Assembly: GCF_905147365.1 (NCBI RefSeq)
Contig: NC_056428.1
Span: forward strand, 11,252,001-11,316,000
Reading direction: 5' to 3'
Origin: Aricia agestis
Lineage: Eukaryota; Arthropoda; Insecta; Lepidoptera; Lycaenidae
Length of the DNA: 64,000 bases
Shown here: in pieces, positions 12,132-21,730 of the stretch
How the letters are laid out: every line of letters begins with the position of its first letter
How positions within the stretch are numbered: position 1 is the first letter of the stretch
Notes under the pieces: generated by a model
What the model was told of the DNA's origin: nothing
Database searches by the model: none
The model's input: the letters and a program-made list of their open reading frames with translations, nothing else
Made by a program: the position numbers and the translations under genes

Positions 12132-13376
12132 GTTGACAGTTAAATGGCAGGACTTTTTTTAGCTTAAAGCACAACAACACAACACAGGCACAGGCAACTC
12201 GAGGCACAACATTTTGCTCAGGATTCATGCATTCTTGAAAAACACAATGTCTTGGTGTTTCAGCTGCTCTTCTTATATTGAACAACACAATATTTTGTTG
12301 GGATCTTTCATCAGCTTCTGGAATGTGTGACCTTATGTCTCGAGCTTGGTTCCAACAAACTCCAGAAACTTCATTCATAGATGACATCTGTAAATAAATC
12401 ATTTGATGAGATGGACAGATATCAAAACAACAATAGTAAAAAACAAATTAGACACTGACATAAGTTAATTTGATTATTAGATTAGAGTTTAAACTATATA
12501 CCTCTTGTTGCTCCAGCAAACGAGTAATGTTTTCAGGATTCCAATCTAAGTCTGAAGTTGTGGTGTCCAGACTGGCCACATACAGTACACATTAAAGCTG
12601 AATCCATATATTCAGGTTAAAAGTCCTCAATTACTTGGACTATTCTGGTTCTTCATCTTGAGACCAAAGCTAAAATAAAAATATAATTAGAGAAAAGCTT
12701 GCCATGAATCCGGTATCACGCTGAGGAAATAAATTACTTTATTTCCTACTGCAATAATGAATTAAGAAACACTAGTGATGGTACTACATATAAATTTATT
12801 TTAATACCTTACTGGTCTCCACAACACAGGGAATCCTAGTGTGGAGATCTGTGATTGTGTAAGAATATCCTGTAAAATTTTTATGTGAAAATAAAGATTT
12901 GTTTGGTTGTTTGTTTACCTCTCGTGCTTGAATCCAAGAAGATACTATAGAAGCCACTCTTTGTTGTTCTTCATTTGTCCCTTCAAGTAAAATTCTGCAT
13001 CGATTTGCTATTACTATGGATAATCCACATGATACAACACAGATATTGATACGCAAGTTGCCAGCATGCATGGCAAATATGATCAGTAGGTGTAATCTGG
13101 AAATAATGATAGTGATTAGAAGTATTGTTAATTATTCCCTACTTTTTCCTTAATAATAGGTACTTTGCTAGATTAGTTTCATGGTTTAAAATGAAAGGAA
13201 AACATTTCAACACTTAAAATTTAATAAAAAGTTCATGGTTAGGCTAACACGTAAAATATATTATTTAAAGTAAACTACTTACATAATATCCAAGATATAT
13301 CCACAGTCGAATAATATTCATAAGATCTTTACTCTCGTCGCATAAAGCAGGCCTCAGTTCTCAATTTGAAAACAAC
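12085..13376 (-). pseudogene. Decayed multi-exon gene fragment inside the hAT
   Basis: Minus-strand exon-like blocks with matching splice signals: ~13376-13283 (donor TAT/GTAAGT), 13096-12919 (acceptor TTTCCAG, donor GAG/GTAAAC), 12869-12808 (TTTTACAG; AAG/GTATTA), ~12600-12505 (donor GAG/GTATAT) and ~12387-12132 (TTATTTACAG). One block reads TDHICHACWQLA, a Cys pair pattern like the N-terminal zinc-binding domains of many insect transposon-derived or ZAD-like proteins. The last block contains RRAAETPRHCVFQ followed by CMNP. Frames are broken (a TGA and shifts in the second block). Introns are kept, so it is not a processed copy. Product not identified. Confidence 0.45.
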
Positions 13377-14285
13377 AGAAAATAACTGACAATCACAAGT
13401 CACAACTCACAACTGCTACCCATTAAACAATTAATAGGTACATGCTGCTACCGTTGATTGTGTTGGATGTTGATTATTGGTTTCATACAAAGAGAATAAT
13501 ATCACGGACGTAAAAAAAGTATTTTTTTAATGTCCGTGAATAATATTATAATAATTACTACCGCGGGTTTCATAATCTTTGGTTCAAGTTGAGATTAGTG
13601 GATTATTGAGATTTGAGATTTTCTAATGATTTTCTTCATCTGTCTTCTTCTTCTTCTTTATAAAATATAGCCTCAATAACTGAATGCCATGACAAGAAAA
13701 AATATCGATGGAAAAAATTGGAACAAAATATACATTCATAATATTATGTACAATGTAATGTGATTTTATGTAATATATTCTTTTTATTATGAGATATAAG
13801 TAAATAAGAGTTTAATAATAATTCATAATAAACGTTTCTATAATAACTTTAGTATTTATTAAGTATTTTACTTATGGCAACATTAAAAAAATATAACAAA
13901 ATGATAGGTCTATCAAAATCTGATAGCAAAAAGTGAGAAAGTAAATTGAGTATTGACTCTAGCAATACCGGGGTAATTGAAATAAAACATTTTGATCCTA
14001 TTTTTTCTTATAGCGCCTGATTCTGTGTGTGAAACATGCAAATATAAAAAACTATCCAATGATCAAGGATATTTTTTGATAATCTGCTGCTAAAAATCGC
14101 CATCAGATTCTGATAGACCTATATTATAAATACCTATTTAGATAAGTTTATCAAAATAAATAGTCTAATTGCCATAATAAAAATTCTGTTGTGTGTACAT
14201 AGTAAAAATTCTGTTGAAAAACAACAACAAAATTATGCTGTATGGATCCTGCTATTCACCTTTATTCGAACCACAATTTAAATAT

Positions 14286-14613
14286 ACGTGGGAGAGCCAT
14301 GCTTCGGCACGGATGGGCCGGCTCGACCGGAGAAATACCACGTTCTCACAGAAAACCGGCGTGAAACAGCGCTTACGCTGTGTTTCGCCGAGTGAGTGAG
14401 TTTACCGGAGGCCCAATTCCCTACCCTATTCCCTTTCCTACCCTCCCCTATTCCCTTCCCTTCCCATCCCTACCCTCCCCTATTACCCTATTCCCTCAAA
14501 AGGCCGGCAACGCACCTGCAGCTCTTCTGATGCTGCGAGTGTCCATGGGCGATGGAAGTTGCTTTCCATCAGGTGACCCGTTTGCTCGTTTGCCTCCTTA
14601 TTTCATAAAAAAA
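14286..14613 (+). repeat. SINE-like dispersed repeat, copy C
   Basis: Full-length copy in the forward direction, from the CGTGGGAGAGCC start to TTATTTCATAAAAAAA. Includes the CCCTA/TTCCC pyrimidine tract at about 14412-14495. It sits inside the hAT and so inserted after it, or was carried in it. Confidence 0.65.
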
Positions 14614-14911
14614 TAATAGTTTATAAGTATTATTTCTGAGTTAATATGTAATTTTTGTGATTATTTTACGAAATGGGAAGTCCTATTGTAAACTGTCAAT
14701 CCAGGATACACCGACGTTAAACTAGGGTCTAGGACTTATCATTATAAAAAAAAAGTAATTCCATGTATTTAAATTACAAGTAATCTGAATAAATTGTAAT
14801 TAGAATAAAATTTATTCTAATTACATTCGAATCAACTACTGGTTAATTTCAGGTGCACAATTACTTCATCAATCTGATTATTTTGTAATCAGATTAACAA
14901 CTACAATCCCC

Positions 14912-15869
14912 GCGTTCCAGATGACGTTAGAAACGCTCACGCTCAAGACCGTAGTTTTTCCCGTTCCACTAGCTTGTGAGCGTCAGTGATACAAACCCAA
15001 GTGGAACGGATTATGGAGCGTTTTGAGTGTTTTGAGAAAAGTTTAAAAAAAGAACTAAGTATATTTTTTTTTATACATAGGTACATTGAACCGAACTTGG
15101 ATATTACGATCCTTTTCTTCAAGTCGTAAATAAAAGTAATTTTATTGTTTATAGTTACATTTATTTTACAAATAAAATACCTAATATTATATTTGTTTCG
15201 TTTTTAGTATTACATTTTTTTTACTTAAGTACTCATATTTTAATATAGTTAAACTTGTATTATATTTGAGTTTTCACATTGAATCATATTTTAATAACAT
15301 AACCACATGTACTTTGAATATAGTCAATATTCAAAGTACATGTGGTCACAATATACATCACAATATACATATAAACTTTAGGTAACAATACCGCTTAATG
15401 CTTAGTCAAGTACGAGTAAGTCAACAGGTATAGGCTTTCCTATACCTGTTGACTGATGAATATTAGTATTAATTATTATATTTTGTAAGAAATCATTTGA
15501 CCTTTCATTTAAAACAATTTATTATTTTAAATGTAAGGTCAAATTATTTTCCAATAAAAATATTTCATTTAATGTTATTTAATTTATTTGATTAAAATAT
15601 TATTTGTAATTAAATAATATAAAGTTTTTTTGTCTCTACTTTCTCCTGAAAACTTTCCGAACATGGCTTTCGCGATATAGTTACGTTAAAATTAAAAAAA
15701 AAACTAGAACGCCCACTTTGACCCATCTTAGTCAAGGGTCGTTTTGAGCGAAAATGATGACGTCATGAGTGACGTCATAGCCGCGATCAAAACGACCCCG
15801 GTCGCCAAAGGGAACGGCAGAAGGGGACGTTTTGAGCGTTTTGGTCAAAATTAACGTCATCTGGAACGC
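14912..15869. mobile_element. Inverted-repeat element nested in the hAT
   Basis: GCGTTCCAGATGACGTTA at 14912 recurs as its reverse complement ending at 15869, giving 18-bp terminal inverted repeats around 958 bp. The interior carries hairpins at 15302-15346 (20-bp perfect arms), 15419-15454 (16-bp perfect arms) and an imperfect one near 15490-15550. Both subterminal regions repeat a GAGCG/CGCTC theme. No ORF. No clear target duplication, so the superfamily is unassigned. Confidence 0.6.
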
Positions 15870-15925
15870 AGCCAATGTATTTGTAATTGTGTAATCGTAA
15901 TCTAATTACTTTTTGCCCAACTCTG

Positions 15926-16575
15926 GCGTTTTGTCATCATAAATCCTTATATCCTTGCTCGCACTACCTATATTTTTTAGTACTCCAATAGCAATATTAC
16001 GCGAGGAAAAGACCACCTTAATAGGACGTGTTTTTCCGGTTTCCCGGCGACGCAGGCGCTGCACAGATACTACAGAAGCATTATAATCGAGATTGCCACT
16101 CTTGCTAATATCCAGGAATATATTCTTAACTTTTAGATTATCATGCTCTTTTCTATCATTACTTAAATCTGAGCTACACTCCTGTACTCCTACTATAATC
16201 ACATTATTAGCTCGGCGTTCCCGCTCAGCGATTTCCATCATGATAGTGTTTGTGTCCGTTGAGGATTTCACAGGGGTTGGGGGTACTTGTAGTTCATGTA
16301 CGGGCGGAGTAGTACTTTTCGGATTCTTAAGAAGTTTTAATCTCATCAAGCTCTTCACGTAGGCCATCGTAAGCCTTTATCAGCTTCGGAACCTGAAATA
16401 GTGCCTCACGACAAAGAGCGCATAGGTATAATAGCGACCGTTTGCCTTTCAGCCCCATAACGCGTGCTTCACTACTGGTAAGGTTGCTGCATTGTAAACA
16501 GACATTTCTTTTACATCCATCACATTGCACTGTATTGTCGTCATTAAAATCGTCTTCACACTTAAAGCACTTCAT
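15926..16575 (-). pseudogene. LINE ORF1, N-terminal piece with PHD-type finger
   Basis: ORF1 of CR1-like elements encodes an RNA-binding chaperone. From ATG 16575 the frame begins MKCFKCEDDF and has a Cys-rich finger (C-x2-C, C-x2-C, C-x2-C, C-x2-C over ~55 residues), like the PHD-type domain of insect CR1/Jockey ORF1 proteins. A frameshift lies at about 16340. A second frame carries on through an RANNVIIVGVQE segment, typical of the ORF1 esterase/RRM-like region, until the hAT insertion cuts it at 15926. Confidence 0.7.
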
Positions 16576-16620
16576 TTTTTAACACTTTTTCTTTGAAATG
16601 ACGCCACAAATCACAATGGA

Positions 16621-18082
16621 TACCGCGCCAACAAAATTCACTTGAAGTGTCCTGTTTTCGTAGGTAAATGCGATTTTTCTATTTTTACGTTATTATAATT
16701 ACTTTTGGATAAATATTTATTGCACTTAAATAGTTTGAATTGTGTAATTAATATTTTTTAAGAAATTAATAAGAGCGATACGAAATTCAACACTGCTATG
16801 TCATCCGAGGGTAGAGGAAAAAAAAATGGTCACATTTAGCAATTCCTCTCAATCAATTCAGCAAATGAATTGTCAAAACTGTCAAACTGACAAATGTCAA
16901 ATTAGTTCGAATTACTAGACAATAATTGCAAGCAGAATTGCATTTTGCGATTTTAAAAAAATGAATCATATTAGATTCATATTATGATTATCCAAAGCGA
17001 CCATTTTAGCCCCGCAGTTTGTCCGGCCGCTTAAGGGTGAGGACTCTAAGCAGTGGCTTCTTTCGTACCACCAGACGAACTATAACAGCACATCAAGCTA
17101 TCACATAGGTACTGTCGCAATATAAAATAGATAACAAACTCTATCGTTATTTGTTTGTAGATTGAAGTTTTTTCGGTTTTGACCATGATGTGCTCTTGAG
17201 TCTTGACTGACCCTAACAAGCCTAACCCCAAAACGTAAATTTTAAATGATCGTAATTTTAAATGTTTTACCAAGTTTCGGTTTCGGTTTCGGCCGAAACT
17301 GACAGTAAGGCTGAAAGTTCGGTTTTGGTTTCGGCTTAAAAATGAGTTTCGGTCGGACACTAAATAAGCAATACTAAGTATATGTATATAAGTAACAAGA
17401 CTTGTTTATAATTACCAATCTGGAATAAGATTTTAATTTCAAGATAGAGTTCAAGCTATCAAGCTAGGCTTTGGGCAAAAATCTATTTGGGAACTTATTG
17501 ACAAAAGCGGCTACTGAACTTGTACCACCTTGTCTAGTTACCACGTGCAGCAAAAATTATTAAAATAAAAAATAAAAGTAGGTTACCAAAAACTTTACTG
17601 TTGGTACAATCATTTTTAAGCAAAAAAGTAAAGATGGCTCTTTATTAACAAGATCAATGAAGAGCGAAGTTTTCGTGACTAAGTGGTAGAAACTGGGAAG
17701 GAGAGTTCTTAGAGAACTTGAAGGTTTGAACGATGTTGCGAAAACACAACACAAACGTTTATAGCTCATGTAGAGAAATTTCCATACGCTGGTCTTAATC
17801 TTATATCTTTAAACGTGCAATTCTTGTACCAATACCAACGATTTTCATGAAATTTAGTATATATAGGATTTCGGGGGCGATAAATCGATCTAGCTAGGAA
17901 TCATTTCTAGAAAATGTCATTTTCATCGGATACCGAGCAAAGCTCGGTCAAACAGCTAGTGACGCCTTGTAAGTCATGTAAAAATATGCGTTGCCAAAAA
18001 TTACGCATTTATAAGTAAAATTACGATCCCGGAAGCTGATTTGACTTATATGACTTACATGAAATTAAGATTTATTTAATCA
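16621..18082. other. Repeat-derived interval
   Basis: 16621-17045 is probably the LINE 5' flank. At 17270-17350 a TTTCGGTTTCGG run occurs, of unknown origin. A Helitron-like 3' end (AAACAGCTAGT) lies at 17949-17959. No gene. Confidence 0.35.
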
Positions 18083-18303
18083 CTAGCTGTTGCCCGCGAC
18101 TTCGTCCGCGTGGACTTTAGTTTATAGCGGGCGGTGTCAACAAAATTTGTGTCAAATTTAAAAAACTTTTTAAAACCCTGGTAAGTGGTACCCCTCTTAG
18201 GGCCGCGCTACACCGGAATGGCAGCGCTGAAAGTGATGTCATTCCGGTGTAGCGCGGCCCTTAATTAATCAAAATACCCAAAAACAGCTGTGCAGTGTGC
18301 ACA
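18083..18303 (-). repeat. Helitron-like repeat with a MITE inside
   Basis: On the minus strand the unit ends CGGGCAACAGCTAGT, the Helitron 3' terminus. It is nearly matched, in reverse orientation, by 18785-18905 (shared CAGCTGTGCAGTGTGCAC and TGTCAACAAAATT blocks). The copy at 18785-18905 lacks the MITE at 18200-18260. Confidence 0.55.
18200..18260. mobile_element. 61-bp PIF/Harbinger-like MITE
   Basis: TTA at 18197-18199 and 18261-18263 flank a near-palindrome whose arms start GGGCCGCGCTACACCGGAAT. A 3-bp TWA duplication and GGGCC ends are typical of PIF/Harbinger. The related inverted copy at 18785-18905 shows what the site looks like without it. Confidence 0.7.
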
Positions 18304-18784
18304 TAATCTATACTAATATTATAAATGCGAAAGTATATCTGTCTGTCTGTCTGTCAGTCTCGCTTTCACGCCAAACGCCAAAATTACCGAACCGATTGTA
18401 ATGAAATTTTGTATACAGATAGTCTAAAGCCTGAGAAAGGACAAAGGCTACTTTTTTACTGGAAAAAAGGGTTGTCAGGGGGTGAAAATGCGTAAATTTG
18501 TTCAAATTAAGTTAGTTCCAAAAAATCATAATAGATGGCGCCGTGCGTCTTCTACATCGCGCTGACGCTTGCTCAAAAGTCTTTCTATAAGAGGTGGTAT
18601 CATCTTACATTTAAGTTTCGATTTTTTTCGATTGTTATATCTATTCTACGGTATTAAATAACTCAGTACTTTATCTGTGCAGTGACGTAACCTTAAACCT
18701 ATCAATGATAAATAGTTTATGGGTAAAGTTGTGTAATTGGGGGGTTAAATAAGCTTTAAAATTTGGCATAACATATAAAATTTA

Positions 18785-18905
18785 ATATAAAAAAATGAAA
18801 TATTTATTGTGTGCACACTGCACAGCTGTATTGATTTAAGGGGTACCAGGGTTTTATTATAAAAGCTTTTGACACCAATTTTGTTGACATCGCGCTATAT
18901 AAACT
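18785..18905 (+). repeat. Inverted partner of 18083-18303, MITE-free
   Basis: Reverse-complement relative of the preceding repeat across the GTGCACAC..CAGCTG and TTGTTGACA blocks. The TTA target is intact and not duplicated. Confidence 0.5.
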
Positions 18906-19400
18906 GAAAAAATGGATTTTTTATAATATTATACATAAAATATATTTAAGTAAAAAATAAAACGCCATCTGTTTTCATATATTAGAATTAAAATGTTGAT
19001 TGCATTGATAAATTTTGTGGATGGAATATTGGCCAACACGGTACACTTGAACTCCTTTATTTTAGAGCGCCTTCTGTTGTCAACTTGTCACATATATTAG
19101 AAATGCAGTAGGAGTTCTATAAGATAAGATAGATTGATTATTATTATACCAAGTGATAATATTATTAAACATAATATTCTAACGTATTAAAAACTATAAA
19201 CAAAAACATAATAAGTATGATTAGTTCTATGTTACAATGAAGTAAAAAATAAAACGCCATCTGTTGAATCGTATTAGTACTAAAATGTTCATTGCATCGA
19301 TATATTTCTGGATTTTTTATAATATTATATACATAAAATATATTTAAGATTTTTGAAATTTTATTTTAATACACATCCAAGACCCAGGAACATTGAAAAC
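18906..19400. other. Repeat-derived interval
   Basis: Contains two copies of an AAAACGCCATCTGTT phrase (18960, 19250) and ATATAAAATAT-rich DNA. No gene. Confidence 0.3.
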
Positions 19401-19404
19401 TTTT

Positions 19405-19457
19405 TGTTCCGCCTGCGGGACTCGAACCCAGGACCCCCGGGATGAGCGCTGGCCACG
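19405..19457 (-). repeat. tRNA-like SINE fragment (B box)
   Basis: The minus strand carries GGTCCTGGGTTCGAGTCCC, a good pol III B box, preceded by AGCGCTCATCC. No A box at tRNA spacing and no clover-leaf acceptor stem. It is followed by a Helitron-like segment containing ACTAATATTATAAATGCG (reverse complement) at about 19616-19636. Confidence 0.4.
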
Positions 19458-19639
19458 CGCAATGCGAATTCATACGATATTTTCATGGAAATAAGATATT
19501 TTCCCACATCAAAATGTAGCCTATGTCCTTTCTCAGACTCTAGAATAACTGTGTACAAAATTTCATTGCAATCGGTTCAGTAGTTTTGGCGTGAAAGCGA
19601 GACAGACAGAGATACTTTCGCATTTATAATATTAGTATG

Positions 19640-21548
19640 GATTGTATATTTATTATTTATCTGATATTTGCTAAACGGAAAACACGATTCACTTATTTTG
19701 ACTCGATAATTATACATTTTTCGAAATTATAAATCTTTAGCTGGGCTTTTCAACAAATATCAACAACTTATTGAGTTACTATCATTAAATAACTTGCACT
19801 ACTACAATCACACACTTTATAAAATAATAGCAAAAGGAAATATTAGTATTGTATTTAATTTTTAAGTAATCATCAAAAACAGTTTTGGGACTTACGACCT
19901 TTACTTTCGTGCTATAATGCGGGAACCGTTGTTACGCAATATTGTTCACTATTACGCTGCAGCTAGCAGCGTAAAGCACATTGCTCGGGAGCACGATTCA
20001 TGGAATCATTATAATATATATCACTATTGAGAATAGCGAGGTGTGTAGGCGGGGCTAGCGTGCTCTGAAATTTTTGGCAGCAGGCTCTTAAAACTTGTGG
20101 TAACTTTATTCGAATCGGTTGAGCCGATTTTTCAATGGCTCGAGTTTTTGGGTTTCGTTTCGATATTATAATTTTATCGTACACGCACACACATGCATAG
20201 AACTATGCTACTTGCGTTCTTTCTATGTAATTATTCGACTGGCGGTGCCGTAGCGTAACTTTTCTTCACAGTATGAAAAATCGGCCTAAATAAATTGTTT
20301 GTTGAACTCTGTTGTAATTTCTTATTTGGTTTTAAATACTTTATTATTATTAAGTATATTATATAAAGTTCGGTTCGTCGCGGTTGGTGTTGTATAGTGA
20401 TTTTTCTGTTTATTTGTACAGCTGGTTTAGCATCTGTTTCTGTGAATAAGAACACGTGACTGGACTGAAAATTAAAAAGTTCACGTCGCGCGTACACACG
20501 TTTTGCGTAGGTACCTTAGCAGAGCATTAGCTAGCGTATGTGATGAAGTATGCTCCAACTGACAGTGACAGTGCAGCTGTGGTAATGCTTGCTCCTGTAT
20601 TGCAGATGGGCGAACGCGCACGGCGAGCGAGTGGCCGCGCGTCGAGTGACGCGGGTTGCGCGACGCTTGCGCCACTCTTCGGATACACATTCAAGAAGTA
20701 CGTATTTCGTAATCCTCGTGAATACACCATAAAGTAGACGGACGTTGTTCGTAGAGTCCACATCCTGAGGATGCTCCGGTGTTGGGGCGAAACGCGCGTC
20801 GAGGTTTTCAACCTGCATGGTGGTGGGGGGCCCTGCACGGATTTGCCAACATTATAGCTTGTGTGGTGGTGGTGGTGTTTACAGGTTCTTGCACGCCAGT
20901 GTTCGCATAGACAGTGTGGAAGGAGGGAGGTGCTGTACGCATGCCTATGCGTACACTCACTCATTTACTTAAAGGTGGAAGTTTATTTCGCGGAATATTG
21001 CTAAAAATAATAACAAACTAAATTTTACACCATAAAGGTCCTCATTACACCTACCGAGTAGAGCGGCGAGACATTATCTCTGCCGAGCACTCGGTACGGT
21101 GTCTTGCAACTCTATTCGGTAGGTTAAATCAGGCCATAAGGTATCGCTTGGAACCCGAGCGCAGCAGCAGCAGACGACGTGCTAAACGTCTGGTTTCTAT
21201 GAATTTGTATGAAACCAGTGCTGCAGTGTCCAGTGGTGTGAGGTGTCGCTGTGACATGTCGGCTGTTCCATTATGTCGTCCGCTTCTTACCGGCCTATTT
21301 TTAATGTCTAGAACTATAGATTCTAGCATGCCTTCCAAAGATGCGACGCAAGTAATGTCTATCTGACTGTCGCTATCTACGGTCTAGTGCCGAGCTGTTA
21401 TAGCTCAAACCACTTTGCCTACGAAGCGCCATGTAAAACGCGCGTTCCTTGCAGGAGAACTAAACTTTCGGGTGAGAATACCAATAATAGTAATAAATCG
21501 CGTAATAGAGGTACAGCAAAAAAGACATTTGTAATCTTTAAGATATAA
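19640..21548. other. Gene-free region downstream of the thyroglobulin-domain gene
   Basis: 20540-20960 is GC-richer and includes a block around GGGGCGAAACGCGCG (20784) resembling a dispersed repeat. 21040-21400 is moderately GC-rich. A TTTATT (AATAAA on the minus strand) near 20982 could be the polyadenylation signal of the gene at 21549-35711; this is a guess. Confidence 0.3.
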
Positions 21549-21730
21549 TTATTGCGCATAAGTACAAGCGGCCGGCCAGTCCTCCTCTGGGATGGAATAT
21601 CCATCGGAATCCAAGCAGTAGCGTATATCCCCTGCGACTTGGTTGGGGCGGTAGTTGCCGTTGGCCTGGCATACGGCGGTCACCGACATGCTCCTCTCCG
21701 GGAAATATATCATTGTGTCTCGGGCGCAGT
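21549..21730 (-). CDS. Thyroglobulin-domain gene exon 7 (last)
   Basis: Acceptor TTAATTACAG, then residues 269-328 to TAA at 21549-21551. Contains YRPNQVAGDIRYCLDSDGY, aligned by eye to the YxPxQC..CWCV core of the family. The first core Cys is Val here and CWC is RYC. Confidence 0.85.

Larger units (their letters stand above)
10438..15925. mobile_element. Large non-autonomous hAT element (5488 bp)
   Basis: Ends are CAGTGTTGGGCA (left) and CAGAGTTGGGCA (right, read inward). They are flanked by an exact 8-bp duplication GCGTTTTG at 10430-10437 and 15926-15933. The 8-bp duplication and CAG..G start define the hAT superfamily. Subterminal regions are rich in short TAATTAGA/TCTAATTA motifs on both sides (10450-10620, 14750-14905, 15880-15912). 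No hAT transposase (BED finger or RxxW dimerisation region) was seen. Instead it holds a spliced gene fragment, a SINE-like copy and a smaller inverted-repeat element. Confidence 0.85.
7378..16620 (-). mobile_element. CR1/Jockey-type LINE split by a hAT insertion
   Basis: ORF1 at the right and endonuclease plus reverse transcriptase at the left read in order on the minus strand. They are separated by a 5.5 kb DNA transposon (10438-15925). Taking out that insertion and one copy of its target duplication leaves about 3.75 kb in a continuous ORF1-ORF2 order, a plausible full-length CR1-like element. The 3' end near 7380 has an ATTT-rich tail. Several frameshifts and one stop show it is dead. Confidence 0.8.

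Noticed and set aside
19405..19457. tRNA gene
   Set aside because: Good B box but no A box, anticodon arm or acceptor stem at the right spacing. Treated as a SINE relic.
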